Of a stretch of 64,000 bases of DNA, positions 1-10,357 are shown piece after piece. A program made the translations under genes and the position numbers. Where the stretch lies: contig NZ_JAKZEY010000052.1 in assembly GCF_022808955.1 (NCBI RefSeq), positions 1-64,000 of the forward strand. The letters run 5' to 3'. How positions within the stretch are numbered: the first letter of the stretch is position 1; the number at the start of each line of letters is the position of its first letter. The notes below the pieces were generated by a model. That model searched no databases and had not been told where the DNA came from. It saw nothing but the letters and a program-made list of their open reading frames with translations. Source of the DNA: Anaerococcus sp. AGMB09787 (GTDB lineage: Bacteria > Bacillota > Clostridia > Tissierellales > Peptoniphilaceae).

Positions 1-683
1 AATCTTACTAAAGTTTTTTAACATAATTTTTTCTCCATTGATTAAACAATCTAAAGTTATAGCAAATATGTAAATAATTTATTAAGATATTAAACCCATT
101 TAAATTGTTATTTTTGTAATAGATTATACCCCCACACATAACTTTTGCGAATGTTTTTTGTATATAATAGATATGAATCACAATCAGATTGGATCGGTTA
201 ATTTCTATAGAAATATTATAAATACCCATATTCACTTTATGAAGAGCAATGAAATTTTAAGATTTTAATATTATGTATTTATAAATAATTTAAAATATAA
301 AAATGCACACTTATTTAAAGAATTATCAGATATCAATAATGTTAGAGTTTTATAAAGATATTTAATTTATAAAAAGCCTTTGAGTTTTAGATATATTTCA
401 ATAAAGCTAATTAGGTGCGACAAAATTTTAAATAGCTTTTATAACGTATATTATTATAAGTACAGAAATTTATGAATATTTAAATTAGAACATGATGGAG
501 CTCGATTATAGATCTTATAAATGTCTAAATCATCAAGCCCCATTTTAAATATTCATACATTAATTCGTTTTGCATAAACTGGCAAAATATTGTTTATAAT
601 TAGTCTTTAGTATCATATAATTATTAACTACAAATTTAGTTAATACAAATTTATGTTTTTATTTTTTGAAAAATCCTCTAGTT
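1..683. other. AT-rich intergenic stretch, no supported gene
   Basis: This stretch lies downstream of the sugar ABC operon (which reads leftwards). It is very AT-rich. The only open frame of note (8-235, minus) has no ribosome binding site, no recognisable motif and AT-driven composition, so I do not call it. I see no convincing terminator hairpin, tRNA or repeat. Confidence 0.5.
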
Positions 684-1769
684 TTAATTTATATTGTCTA
701 CATTACAAGTAGATTCTTTATCAAAGAATAACAAATTTTTCTTATTTATATAAATATCTATATAATCATTTTGCTTTAATAAGGTTTTCTTATAATCTGT
801 TATTATAATTTCCCTATCTCCCAAGAGTACATATATTATTTGATGATCTCCTAAATTTTCAATTATATTGATTTTGACATTTAAAGGAATTGATTCTTCA
901 AAAGGTGTAAAATGTATCTCTTCTGGTCTTATCGCCATTTTTACTTCTTTATACTTAGCTAAGTTAGGATTTCCCAAAGAAAATTCTTTATCATCTAAAA
1001 TACCATAAATCTTATTATTTTTATTTATTAAAGATATATCTAAAAAATTAATTTGAGGTGATCCTATAAATCCAGCCACAAAAGTATTCACTGGTTTATG
1101 ATATAGATTGTATGGAGTATCTACTTGTTGGATAAATCCATCCTTCATTATTACAATTCTATCACCTAGAGTCATTGCTTCTGTTTGATCATGAGTAACA
1201 TATATAAATGTTGTATTTAGAGACTTATGAAGCTTATTTATCTCTGTTCTCATTTGGCCTCTCAACTTAGCATCTAAGTTTGAAAGTGGTTCATCCATCA
1301 AAAATACTTTAGGATTTCTCACGAGTGCTCTACCCAAAGCAACCCTTTGCTTCTGTCCTCCAGATAATTGCTTAGGTTTTCTATCTAAATATTCTTCTAT
1401 TTGAAGAAGTTTTGCAGCATTGGTAATTTTTTTCTTTATTTCTTCCTTATCAATTTTATCATTTTTTAGGGCATAAGCCATATTATTATAAACTGTCATA
1501 TGAGGATATAGGGCATAATTTTGAAATACCATAGCTATATCTCTATCTTTTGGAGAAATATCGTTTATCACTTTTCCATCTATCGATATTTCACCCTCTG
1601 TTATATCTTCTAGTCCAGCTATCATCCTAAGGGTTGTAGATTTTCCACAACCCGAAGGACCAACAAAAACTATAAATTCATTATCCTTAATTTCTAGGTT
1701 AAAATCGGTTACAGCCTTATAGCCATTTTCATAAACTTTGGATAAATTTTTAAATAAAAGGTTACTCAT
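684..1769 (-). CDS. msmK: Sugar ABC transporter ATPase, MsmK/UgpC type
   Basis: Cytoplasmic ATPase that energises a carbohydrate importer. The 361 residues carry Walker [10 protein letters not shown] (about 37-45), the Q-loop, signature LSGGQ (about 136), Walker B followed by [12 protein letters not shown], and the switch histidine in YVTHDQTEA. The last 120 residues form the TOBE-like regulatory domain typical of MalK/MsmK/UgpC, and the length is normal for that group. It is the last gene of a five-gene operon (binding protein, two permeases, oxidoreductase, ATPase) and starts one base after the oxidoreductase stop. MsmK proteins often serve several sugar transporters, so the substrate cannot be read from this gene. 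Confidence 0.92.
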   Translation of the reverse strand: MSNLLFKNLSKVYENGYKAVTDFNLEIKDNEFIVFVGPSGCGKSTTLRMIAGLEDITEGEISIDGKVINDISPKDRDIAMVFQNYALYPHMTVYNNMAYALKNDKIDKEEIKKKITNAAKLLQIEEYLDRKPKQLSGGQKQRVALGRALVRNPKVFLMDEPLSNLDAKLRGQMRTEINKLHKSLNTTFIYVTHDQTEAMTLGDRIVIMKDGFIQQVDTPYNLYHKPVNTFVAGFIGSPQINFLDISLINKNNKIYGILDDKEFSLGNPNLAKYKEVKMAIRPEEIHFTPFEESIPLNVKINIIENLGDHQIIYVLLGDREIIITDYKKTLLKQNDYIDIYINKKNLLFFDKESTCNVDNIN

Positions 1770-1770
1770 A

Positions 1771-3006
1771 TTAAATTTCTTCCTTAAACTCTACCATCTT
1801 CTTATTGAGTCTGCTATCTTCTGCTGCAAAGCACATTAAGTGGCTTAGTACGGATTCTCTTGCTCCACTTAGTACTTCTGCCTTGTCTCCTTTGATTGCC
1901 TTGTAGAAGGCATCCATTAGTCCATAGTCTCCTCCACCATGACCATGTTCTGCTTGGACTTTGTAGGTTGTGAAGGTGTCTTCCTTAAATCTTCTGATGG
2001 TTATTTCATTTGTGTGGTCATCTGCTATAAGTTCTCCTTTGGTTCCCATTATTTTGATGTTTCTGTGAACTTCATTGGAGAAGGCTGATAGGTTGAATAC
2101 TACGTTTACTCCATCTTCAAAGTCTATGGCTATGGCTTGGTGATCGCATACGGTGTTATTGCTTTCGTATACGCATATTCCATAAGGTCCTTCTTTTAGG
2201 GCTTTTTCTAGACCTTCTTGACTTGGGTCATCTGTTACTACGTTTCTCCAGCCCCTACCTTTGTTTGAGCTATAGAAGTCTTTTGATGAGAATACGCAGG
2301 TGTCTTGGTATTTACAATCGAGGCACCTTGAGCTTGCTCCTTCTGGTTGGTTTTCTTTTGTGAAGTAGGAGAGGTGGCCATAGGCTGATAGGCTTAATGG
2401 TTTTTTTCCTATGAAGTAGAGGAGGATGTCCATGTCATGGCATGATTTTTGTAGGATTAGTGGTGAGCTTTTTTCTGCGTTTGACCAGTTTCCTCTTACG
2501 AAGGAATGGGCAAAGTGGTAGTAGCCTATGTTTTCGTTATGGTTTATGCTCATTATTTTTCCTATTTCTCCCTTATCAAGAAGCTCTTTTATTTTTTTGT
2601 ATAGTGGAGCGTATCTTAATACATGGCAGATCATAAAGACCCTATCCATGTTTTCGGATTTTTTGGCTATATCTACTACTTCTTTTTTGTTTCCACTAAT
2701 TGGTTTTTCGAGTAGGACATGGACAGGATAGTCTAATACTTTCATTGTTGTCTTGTAGTGGTCTCTATCATTTGTCGCAATTATTATTGCATCACAGAAG
2801 ACTTCTTGGTCCATTTTTTTGAAGAAGTCTTCAGTAGATGAGAAGATATATTCTTCATCAAGGTCAACTTCTTTTCTTATTTTTTCTAGTCTTTCTTCAT
2901 CTATATCGCATACAGAGACTAGTTCCATTTCTTCGTTTTCTCTTATATAAGGATAGTATGCTTCATATCCCCTATTGCCTGCTCCTATTACTGCTACTTT
3001 AATCAT
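1771..3006 (-). CDS. Gfo/Idh/MocA family NAD(P)-dependent oxidoreductase
   Basis: Probably oxidises a sugar or cyclitol derivative imported by the surrounding ABC system. The N-terminus has the Rossmann motif GAGNRG, followed by the EKP motif ([10 protein letters not shown]) that supplies the catalytic lysine in this family. A cysteine-rich segment ([11 protein letters not shown], mid-protein) recurs in one Gfo/Idh subgroup and may bind metal. I use the ATG at 3006, preceded by AAAGGATG, rather than a GTG 21 bases upstream that lies inside the permease gene. The product is 411 residues. The substrate is unknown. Confidence 0.85.
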   Translation of the reverse strand: MIKVAVIGAGNRGYEAYYPYIRENEEMELVSVCDIDEERLEKIRKEVDLDEEYIFSSTEDFFKKMDQEVFCDAIIIATNDRDHYKTTMKVLDYPVHVLLEKPISGNKKEVVDIAKKSENMDRVFMICHVLRYAPLYKKIKELLDKGEIGKIMSINHNENIGYYHFAHSFVRGNWSNAEKSSPLILQKSCHDMDILLYFIGKKPLSLSAYGHLSYFTKENQPEGASSRCLDCKYQDTCVFSSKDFYSSNKGRGWRNVVTDDPSQEGLEKALKEGPYGICVYESNNTVCDHQAIAIDFEDGVNVVFNLSAFSNEVHRNIKIMGTKGELIADDHTNEITIRRFKEDTFTTYKVQAEHGHGGGDYGLMDAFYKAIKGDKAEVLSGARESVLSHLMCFAAEDSRLNKKMVEFKEEI

Positions 3007-3010
3007 TTTT

Positions 3011-3841
3011 TCATCCTTTCGTTCCACTATTTGCTAAACCTTCAATAAATTGTTTTTGGAATAAGGCAAAAGCCAAAATCATTGGCCATACAGCCAAAAC
3101 AGCACTTGCCATATAAACTGGGTAATTTGTAAAATGTTGACCTGATAAATTTGCTATTCCAACAGATAAAGTATATTTTTGTGGAAGAGTATTAACTATC
3201 AATGGCCACATCAGATTGTTCCAGGTAAATAATATACTTGTTATAACTAAGGCTACGATACCTGGTTTTACTAACGGAAGACATATGTCTTTAAAAATTT
3301 TAAAAGTACCTGAACCATCAAGCCTTGCCGCTTCTTCCAATTCAATCGGGATTTTTAAGAAAAACTGTCTCATTAAAAATGTACCAAAAGCTGAAAACAA
3401 GCTTGGAAGAACCAAAGCACTTATAGTATTTAATAGTCCTAATTTTGTCATTATTTGAAATTGTGGTACCAAGAAAATTTGTGAAGGGACCATCAAAACA
3501 GATAATATGATGACAAATATTATATTTCTACCTGGAAAATTTATCCTTGCAAATGCATAGCCAGCCATAGTACACATTATAACCTGACCTATACTTGTAA
3601 TTATAGTATATAGGATTGTATTAATGTATAGAGTTGGGAAATTCATTATCTCTATAGCTTCACTATAATTTTCAAACATAGGTTTTTCTGGAAAAATTTT
3701 AGGTGGTATCATTGTTGACTCAGTTAAGGTCTTTAATGATGTTAAAATCATCCAAATAAAAGGGAAAATTGTAAATATAACCCCTATTATTAAAATTGTG
3801 TGGATTAATAATTTTTTTAAACTTTTATTCATTTTATTCAT
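3011..3841 (-). CDS. Carbohydrate ABC transporter permease, MalG type
   Basis: Inner-membrane subunit of a CUT1-type sugar importer. The 276-residue protein has about six hydrophobic segments and the EAA loop (ELEEAARLDGSGTFKIF), which docks on the ATPase. The gene overlaps the upstream MalF-type permease by eight bases, which suggests translational coupling. Two ATG codons (3841 and 3832) are possible starts and the first is used. Its place directly after the partner permease, in the same operon as the binding protein, makes the assignment firm. The sugar is unknown. Confidence 0.9.
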   Translation of the reverse strand: MNKMNKSLKKLLIHTILIIGVIFTIFPFIWMILTSLKTLTESTMIPPKIFPEKPMFENYSEAIEIMNFPTLYINTILYTIITSIGQVIMCTMAGYAFARINFPGRNIIFVIILSVLMVPSQIFLVPQFQIMTKLGLLNTISALVLPSLFSAFGTFLMRQFFLKIPIELEEAARLDGSGTFKIFKDICLPLVKPGIVALVITSILFTWNNLMWPLIVNTLPQKYTLSVGIANLSGQHFTNYPVYMASAVLAVWPMILAFALFQKQFIEGLANSGTKG

Positions 3842-4724
3842 TCCATTTCTTTTGCAATTTTAGTTGTACAAATGTTATTACGAGAATTATAACAAACAAA
3901 ATACAAGCTATAGCCGCTCCATATCCCTTTTCTCCAAAATCAATAGCATATTGATAGAAAAGATAAACTATGGACATAGTGTTTTTTATAGCTATATTAT
4001 CTTTCCCTATCATAAGATATACTAAATCAAACATTTGTAGAGAACTAATGAATGATGTAATAAGCACAAATGTTATAGTAGGTGCAAGTGATGGTATTGT
4101 AATAGTAAAAAATTGTTTTACTGGGCTTGCTCCATCTAGTGTTGCTGCCTCATAATAAGTCTTTGGTATAGATTGTAATCCAGCCAAAAAATATACTACA
4201 TTCATTCCTATTCCCATCCACACTCCTACTAGAATCAGTGCAAACATGGCTGTATCAGGGTCCGCTAAAAAACTTCTAGGCTCAACATTGAAAACAGCTA
4301 ATATTTGATTCAAAAGACCATACTGACCGTTATATATCCATTTCCAAATCATAGCTGTAGCTGCTGGCATAGTTACTGCTGGTAAAAAATACAAGGTTCT
4401 ATATATTCCTATTCCTTTTATCTTTTGATTTAATAAGTTGGCAATCACCAATGATATAATAACGATTGAAGGAACAGTAAATATAGTATATATAAAAGTA
4501 TTTTTTAAAGCTATGTATATATCTGGATTTTTCAAAATATCCTTATAATTACTAAGACCTACCAATTCGTAATTTCCAAAGGAATTCAAATTAGTAAAAG
4601 AAAAGAAAACATTTTGAAAAAACGGAATTATATAGAATATAGTAAGACCTATAACAACAGGACTTATCATTATAAAACCCCATTTTATGGCCTCTCTATT
4701 TAAGTTGCTTCTTACTTTTTTCAT
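3834..4724 (-). CDS. Carbohydrate ABC transporter permease, MalF/UgpA type
   Basis: Membrane subunit pairing with the MalG-type permease downstream. The 296 residues contain a short cytoplasmic N-terminus, six predicted membrane helices and the EAA motif (YYEAATLDGASPVKQF). The start is set by AGGAG seven bases upstream, within the stop region of the binding-protein gene. The tight packing of binding protein, F-type permease and G-type permease is the standard CUT1 order. Confidence 0.9.
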   Translation of the reverse strand: MKKVRSNLNREAIKWGFIMISPVVIGLTIFYIIPFFQNVFFSFTNLNSFGNYELVGLSNYKDILKNPDIYIALKNTFIYTIFTVPSIVIISLVIANLLNQKIKGIGIYRTLYFLPAVTMPAATAMIWKWIYNGQYGLLNQILAVFNVEPRSFLADPDTAMFALILVGVWMGIGMNVVYFLAGLQSIPKTYYEAATLDGASPVKQFFTITIPSLAPTITFVLITSFISSLQMFDLVYLMIGKDNIAIKNTMSIVYLFYQYAIDFGEKGYGAAIACILFVIILVITFVQLKLQKKWNE

Positions 4725-4725
4725 C

Positions 4726-5988
4726 TTATTTCTCCTCTTGAAGTTTTACATTAATTTCCTCAGCCAATTCATTAAGACCTGTATCTACATCTTTTTGTAG
4801 AGCAAATATCTCATTTAGATACATTGTTTCCAAGTAATTCCATTTAGAAGTATTCTTACTTATCGGATAAGGCTTAGCATATTCTAATTCATCAATATAT
4901 GCCTTAAGGTTGATGTCGGGGTAAGCGTTTGTCCAAATTTCTAAAGAAGCTTCGTTGGCTGGTATAACAGCACCACTCTTAGCCCACTTATCATTAACTT
5001 CCTTACTTGATAGATATGCTAAAAACTTCTTAGCATTTTCTTTATTCTTACTTTGTGATGATAATGCATAAGAAAGACCATGTATTGTAGCTGCTCTTTC
5101 TTTTAGCTTAGGCATAACAACTAAGTCTACTTTATCTTTTATATTCTCACTATTCATATATTCTGGTACATTCCAGCTTGCAGAATATATCATAGCAAGC
5201 TTTCCAGCTTTAAATAGCTCTACAGCACTTGTATCAGTTTGAGTTTGTATATCTGGTGATAGACCATCTTTTAATAAATCAATCCATATTTGTGTTGCTT
5301 CAATAGCTTCTTTACTATTGTATCCACATTTTTTCGCATCTTCTGAAATTATATATCCACCATTTTGAGGAATTGTGTCGTAGAGTCCTTCTTGAGTAGC
5401 CGCTTGAGAAGCTATAGCCCAAATTCCTTCATCTGGATTATTTAATTTTTCAGCAGCATTTTTTAAATCATCCCAAGTCCAGTCATTAGTAGGGTATGGA
5501 ACTCCAGCATTATCAAAAATTTCCTTATTGTACCAAAGAGCTGTTAAATCCCAATCTTTTGGAAGTCCATAAAGTTTTCCTTCGTAAGTATATAGGTCTA
5601 TTAAAGCATCTGGTATGTTGGATAAATCGATTTCTTTATTTTCAACTAAATCATCTAAAGGTTCTAATACATTGTTAGATGCAAATTTTTGAAAGTTTGG
5701 ACCATTCATAAAGAATATATCCGGCATTACAGAACCTGAATATTGTGTTTCTAATTTAGTGAAATGATCTTTAAATGAAGCCATTTCTATTTGAACCTTA
5801 ATATCAGGATTTTCTTTTTCAAAATCTGCTACAATTTCTTTCATAACCTTTTCTTGGTTGGTATCCCACATAGAAAGCCTTACAGCTTCATCACTATTTT
5901 GCTCTTGTTTTGATTGCCCTCCATTGGAAGAACAAGAACAAATCATAGTACACAGGGCTAAACCTAGCAGTACTTTAAAATATTTCAT
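4726..5988 (-). CDS. Sugar ABC transporter substrate-binding lipoprotein (family 1)
   Basis: Extracellular receptor of the importer, anchored by lipid. The signal peptide ends in a lipobox with Cys19 (MICSC), followed by a Ser/Gly/Gln-rich linker. The body (VRLSMWDTNQEKVMKEIVADFEKENP-like start) has the pattern of family 1 oligosaccharide and glycerol-phosphate binding proteins, and 420 residues is a usual length. It is the first gene of the operon and has a perfect sigma-A promoter just upstream. Ligand specificity cannot be deduced. Confidence 0.9.
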   Translation of the reverse strand: MKYFKVLLGLALCTMICSCSSNGGQSKQEQNSDEAVRLSMWDTNQEKVMKEIVADFEKENPDIKVQIEMASFKDHFTKLETQYSGSVMPDIFFMNGPNFQKFASNNVLEPLDDLVENKEIDLSNIPDALIDLYTYEGKLYGLPKDWDLTALWYNKEIFDNAGVPYPTNDWTWDDLKNAAEKLNNPDEGIWAIASQAATQEGLYDTIPQNGGYIISEDAKKCGYNSKEAIEATQIWIDLLKDGLSPDIQTQTDTSAVELFKAGKLAMIYSASWNVPEYMNSENIKDKVDLVVMPKLKERAATIHGLSYALSSQSKNKENAKKFLAYLSSKEVNDKWAKSGAVIPANEASLEIWTNAYPDINLKAYIDELEYAKPYPISKNTSKWNYLETMYLNEIFALQKDVDTGLNELAEEINVKLQEEK

Positions 5989-6033
5989 ATCTCCTCCTTA
6001 ATTATAAAATGATATGGTAATTATCTTAGAACA

Positions 6034-6062
6034 ATTATAAAAAAAAAAAAAACGTTTGTCAA
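6034..6062 (-). promoter_or_regulatory. Consensus sigma-A promoter of the sugar ABC operon
   Basis: Reading leftwards, TTGACA (6057-6062) and TATAAT (6034-6039) are separated by exactly 17 bases, most of them a T tract. The palindrome AAACGTTT (6050-6057) overlaps the -35 edge and resembles the CG-centred half-sites of LacI-family repressors, so sugar-responsive repression is plausible but inferred. Confidence 0.85.
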
Positions 6063-6121
6063 ATCTTTGCATGTATTTTTTTCGATACCATATAAATTTT
6101 TTGACATTTGTTAATTATAAT

Positions 6122-6911
6122 GGGATTGATTTCCTAATACCGATCACTATAGTAAAGCGATTCCTATGGTGTGATTAAGAAAAGCAGACGGAAAATTAAA
6201 TAGGCAGAAGTATGAAAATTTCGATGTTAAAAAGTTGTTTTCGGTCGTAGAATTGGTCTTTTTCGAGTGAAAACCAAAGCTTTCGCCTTACATCTCCTTG
6301 GTACATGGATAGACACAAATTCTTTAGGGAATTTTCAACATAATGTTTATATAAATCAAAACTAAGATAATAAAAATGAGGTCATAGAATATTTAAATAA
6401 GAATAGATCTGAGATGCGGAATAAGAATGTTCCTTACAGTCTAGATGAAAATCCTGACACTAATTTAAGGGATTTCTTGTGGGATAATGGATTACTAGCA
6501 AGGAAGAATATGTAAATTCTATATCTTTATCAAAGGCTCTAGAAAATATTGCCCTCCAAAGGGCTTTTAAACAAATTCGATTAAGAAATTCTTTAATCAA
6601 AGCAAGACCTTATGAATCAAGAATTTTTTGTAGCAAGTCTTCCAGCTCTTTCTAGTAACGATGAGATTCTAGCTGCAAATTCCATACCTATAAGTGCAAA
6701 TGTTTATTTTGACCGCTCTTATGAAGAACGCCCTTACTTCTTGACACGCGAGGGGTTCATAATAGCGATAATAGAGATATTTCCATATTATTTTGAATCA
6801 AGCATACAAGTCTATGCCTTTTTAGCAATTAACTTGGTTAGAGATAATCATAAGTTTACTTATGGTAGTTGAGAGTTTTTTTAGATATTTGGATTATTTG
6901 TTATAGTCATA
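6122..6911. other. Gene-free relic stretch between sugar operon and clpC
   Basis: About 0.8 kb without a credible intact gene. Plus-strand frames contain broken coding-like pieces, for example 6412-6514 and an 86-codon frame at 6612-6872 with no ribosome binding site. I could not match these pieces to a family. They may be remains of one decayed gene. Confidence 0.35.
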
Positions 6912-6950
6912 AAGTAAAATCCCGAGCTTATTGCCCGGGATCTTTTACTT
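6912..6950 (-). terminator. Terminator of the ctsR-clpC operon
   Basis: An inverted repeat (ATCCCGGGC / GCTCGGGAT, one G-U pair) with a longer flanking AAGTAAAA/TTTTACTT extension overlaps the clpC stop codon. A T-rich run follows on the minus strand. Confidence 0.75.
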
Positions 6951-9389
6951 GGAAGTATTAGCTGCTAATTCTTTTTCTTCTTTTTTCTTCCTTTCTTTGC
7001 TTATGTTTCTAAAAACTAGTCCCTTTTGTCTTACTGATATTCTGATGGTTTCGTCTCTATTTAGTTTGCCATCTAGAATCTCTTCTGCCAGTCTATCGTC
7101 TATCATTTTTGTTATATGACGTTCTAGTGGTCTTGCTCCATATTCGCTATCGAAGCCTCCTTCTGCGAGGAGTTTGACTACCTTGTCGTCATAGATTATA
7201 TCAAGGTCAATGTTATTTAGTCTAGCCTTGGTCTTCTCTAGCATTAGGGCTGATATTTGGTCTATATCTTTTTGGTCTAGTGGCTTAAACATAATGACTT
7301 CGTCTAGTCTGTTTAAGAATTCTGGGGCGAAGCTATCTTTTATGGCCTTAGTTATGATTTCACTTGTTCTTTCTTCGTTTATTTTATCGGTGTCACGAGT
7401 TTCAAAGCCTATGGTCTTGTTTTCTTTTAGACTCCTTACTCCGACATTTGAGGTCATTATTATGATGGTGTTTTTGAAGTCCACAGTCCTACCTTGCCCA
7501 TCTGTAAGTCTTCCATCGTCTAGGATTTGGAGGAGGAGGTTAAAGACGTCTGGGTGGGCCTTTTCTATTTCATCAAAGAGAATTACTGAGTAAGGATTGG
7601 TTCTTACAGCCTCTGTTAGTTGGCCTCCCTCTTCATAGCCTACATATCCCGGAGGTGATCCGACTAGCCTTGATACTGCAAATTTCTCCATGTATTCACT
7701 CATGTCCATCCTTATGAGTTTATCAACTGATCCAAAGAGGGACTTAGCTAGGGACTTGGCTAGGTAGGTCTTACCCACTCCAGTAGGTCCTACAAAGATA
7801 AAGGAGCCTATTGGTTTTCTAGGGTCTTTTAATCCGACCCTTGCTCTTTTTATGGATTTTGCTACAGTATCTATGGCCTCGTCTTGACCTATGACGCTTG
7901 TTTTTAGGTCTTGGTCTAATCTTGCGTATTTTTGTTTTTCATCTTCTGTAAGTTTTTCTACAGGAACATTGGACCAACTTGCAACTATGGATGCTATGTC
8001 ATCATAAGATATATATAGTCTTTCTTGGTTGTTTTCTTCTTTTTCCTTGGCTATTTCCATATCAAACTTGGTTTGGTTAATTTTATCCCTTAGTTCTGCT
8101 GCCTTCTCGAAGTCTTGGTCCTTAACTGCTTGCTCTTTCCTCTCCTTTAGCTCTTCTAAGTAAGCTTCTGACGATGCTTCTGGGTTTTCCTCTTGGTAGG
8201 CCTTGATTCTAATCTTTGATCCTGCTTCATCTATTAGGTCTATGGCCTTATCTGGTAAGTACCTATCTGTTATATACCTATCGGATAGGGTTACTGCTGC
8301 ATCTACTGCTTCATATGGTACATCTACTCCATGGTGATCTTCGTATTTGTATTTGATTCCTTCTATGATTTGCCTTGCCTCATCTAGGCTTGGCTCTTTA
8401 ACTAGGATTGGTTGCATACGACGGCTTAGAGCTGGGTCTTTTTCTACGTGTTTTCTGTATTCTTCTACTGTTGTAGCTCCCATAATTTGAATCTCACCCT
8501 TGGCAAGGATTGGCTTTAGGATATTGGCCGCATCCATACTGCCCTCAGCAGCTCCAGCTCCTAGGACCATGTGGAATTCATCTATAAATAGGATAATATC
8601 ATCTCTCTTGCCTAGTTCTTCAAATAGTTTCTTGAGTCTATCTTCAAAGTCTCCCCTGTATTTGGTGCCTGCTATCATTGATGCAAGGTCTAGGCTTAGG
8701 ATTTGCTTTGAAGATATGATTTTTGGCACTTCATTGTCGACTATTCTTTGGGCGAGTCCCTCTGCTATGGCAGTTTTACCAACACCAGGTTCTCCTATGA
8801 GGATAGGGTTGTTCTTGGTCCTCCTCATTAGGATTTGGATAACTCTCTCGATCTCGCTATCCCTACCTATAACCGGGTCTATCTTATTGGCCCTAGCTTC
8901 TTCGTTGAGGTTCTTTGAGAACTTGCTAATATTTTCTGAAAAATCAGACTTTGATGGGGAATCCTTGTAGACTCTCTTGAGCATTGCCTCAAGGTTCTTG
9001 CCTACCACATCCTTTTCTACTCCTGATAGGAGGAACATTAGGTTGGTAAAGGAATCATCATCCATAAGGATAGCTTTAAGGATATCTTCTTCATTTACTA
9101 GGGTTCCCTTCCTATCACTTGCAAGTCTTTTAGCTAGGTCAAAGATTTGCCTTGCTTTCTTAGTGTATTCTGTGGCAGGAGCTGTAGAATTGCCCCTTCC
9201 TATATTATTTATTACAATTGATCTAAATAGGTCGTAGTTGGCCCCACTTTGCTCTAGGGCCTTGCTTGCTATAGAGCCTGTTTTCATCAAGGCTAAAAGC
9301 AAGTGTTCGCTACCTATATAGTCGTGGTTTAGGGAATAGCTTTCTCGTCTTGCTTGCGATGCAAGTCTTCCTAATCTATTATTCTCCAT
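6945..9389 (-). CDS. clpC: ClpC, Hsp100 AAA+ unfoldase of the ClpCP protease
   Basis: ATP-driven unfoldase that feeds damaged proteins to ClpP. The 814 residues show, in order, a double Clp-N repeat (about 1-145, with GSEH and NEED at the positions that bind phospho-arginine in characterised ClpC), AAA module 1 (Walker A GEPGVGKT, about 200), a UVR motif in the middle domain (about 415-445), AAA module 2 (GPTGVGKT, about 540) and the C-terminal D2-small domain. It is the last gene of ctsR-mcsA-mcsB-clpC, with its start overlapping the mcsB stop by one base. Length and order are standard, but the associated McsB is unusual. Confidence 0.95.
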   Translation of the reverse strand: MENNRLGRLASQARRESYSLNHDYIGSEHLLLALMKTGSIASKALEQSGANYDLFRSIVINNIGRGNSTAPATEYTKKARQIFDLAKRLASDRKGTLVNEEDILKAILMDDDSFTNLMFLLSGVEKDVVGKNLEAMLKRVYKDSPSKSDFSENISKFSKNLNEEARANKIDPVIGRDSEIERVIQILMRRTKNNPILIGEPGVGKTAIAEGLAQRIVDNEVPKIISSKQILSLDLASMIAGTKYRGDFEDRLKKLFEELGKRDDIILFIDEFHMVLGAGAAEGSMDAANILKPILAKGEIQIMGATTVEEYRKHVEKDPALSRRMQPILVKEPSLDEARQIIEGIKYKYEDHHGVDVPYEAVDAAVTLSDRYITDRYLPDKAIDLIDEAGSKIRIKAYQEENPEASSEAYLEELKERKEQAVKDQDFEKAAELRDKINQTKFDMEIAKEKEENNQERLYISYDDIASIVASWSNVPVEKLTEDEKQKYARLDQDLKTSVIGQDEAIDTVAKSIKRARVGLKDPRKPIGSFIFVGPTGVGKTYLAKSLAKSLFGSVDKLIRMDMSEYMEKFAVSRLVGSPPGYVGYEEGGQLTEAVRTNPYSVILFDEIEKAHPDVFNLLLQILDDGRLTDGQGRTVDFKNTIIIMTSNVGVRSLKENKTIGFETRDTDKINEERTSEIITKAIKDSFAPEFLNRLDEVIMFKPLDQKDIDQISALMLEKTKARLNNIDLDIIYDDKVVKLLAEGGFDSEYGARPLERHITKMIDDRLAEEILDGKLNRDETIRISVRQKGLVFRNISKERKKKEEKELAANTSK

Positions 9390-10357
9390 TATCTTCCCTC
9401 CATATATGATCTTAGAAATTGATACCTTTCTTCATCCCTATTGTCCTTGTACTTCTTCTTGCTAAGGTTAAAGATTAGGTAGTCAATTTCATTTGAGCTG
9501 AGCTTGGTTTCATAATCAAGGGCCCTATATTTTTTTAGCTCATACAAGGCCTTGAGGATTATATCCAAGTTCTTTAGTAGACCCATAGACAAGTTACTTA
9601 CTATAAGGTCTATCCTATCTTCTATTTCTTCGTCTTTTATGCCATTTAAGGCCTGATAATCTCTTCTAAACCTTCTCTCATTTCTAACTAGGGTATCTAG
9701 GACTTCTTCAAACTTCCTAACATACTTAATAAAGTCTTTCCTGTAATTTCCAATATTTTTTAAAATATATAGACCCTTTATATCATTTTTTATATCTAAG
9801 GGACTTTCGCTACCTATATAGATTCCATCGTTTATTAGAGCTTGTTTTAAGCCAAAGTAAGCCTCATATGATCCAACGAGTCCAAAGAGGAAGGTCTCTA
9901 CAAAAATCTCTAGGCCACTTCCCGTATTTCTAGCATCTGAAGTTAGGTAGCCATACTCAGGGGAGAAGGCAAAGTCAATTATCCTATCGAGGTCCTCTTC
10001 GACCTGCCTTGACTTATCGAGGGCCTTCTTCATATCCATATTGAAGTCCATGATATTTATTGCCACATGGTCCCTATCGTTTATGGTCAAGACATAGTCA
10101 TCCTCTATAACAACTGCCATCTTGATGGACCTATCATCATAGTCTTCGCTTAGGGCAAAGGAAGAGATAAGCTTATTTAGGAAGGTCTCGTCCAAGTCTT
10201 CTAGCAAGACTAGCTTTTCCCCATAGATATTTCTAAAGATATCTATGACCCTTTCACTATCTTCTAGTGTCATGGTTGCCGGAAAGTCCAAGCCCTCTAT
10301 ATTTCTTCTAAGAGTAAGGTTAGAATTTAATATAATATCTTTTGTGTACTCTATCAA
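9389..10357 (-). CDS. mcsB: McsB-like protein with degenerate kinase site
   Basis: Position and overall alignment mark this as McsB, normally the protein-arginine kinase that tags proteins for ClpCP. Recognisable stretches include the segment ending RRNIEGLDFP near the start, NDRDHVAIN, DFAFSPEYGYLTS and DGIY. However, residues that define the phosphagen-kinase site are changed. The family SSRIRLARN is NSNLTLRRN here. CPTNVGTGLR becomes DARNTGSGLE, losing the conserved Cys and Arg. RGIYGEGSEA becomes DGIYIGSESP. At 322 residues it is shorter than the usual 350-360. The frame is intact and coupled at both ends (ATGA with mcsA, one-base overlap with clpC), so it is probably expressed, perhaps as a non-catalytic adaptor. 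Confidence 0.8.
   Translation of the reverse strand: MIEYTKDIILNSNLTLRRNIEGLDFPATMTLEDSERVIDIFRNIYGEKLVLLEDLDETFLNKLISSFALSEDYDDRSIKMAVVIEDDYVLTINDRDHVAINIMDFNMDMKKALDKSRQVEEDLDRIIDFAFSPEYGYLTSDARNTGSGLEIFVETFLFGLVGSYEAYFGLKQALINDGIYIGSESPLDIKNDIKGLYILKNIGNYRKDFIKYVRKFEEVLDTLVRNERRFRRDYQALNGIKDEEIEDRIDLIVSNLSMGLLKNLDIILKALYELKKYRALDYETKLSSNEIDYLIFNLSKKKYKDNRDEERYQFLRSYMEGR

Noticed and set aside
8-235. Open frame of 75 codons on the minus strand
   Set aside because: No ribosome site, no homology-like motif, composition explained by AT-rich noncoding DNA.
6101-6121. TTGACA and TATAAT on the plus strand
   Set aside because: Spacing is only 9 bases, too short for a sigma-A promoter, and no gene follows.
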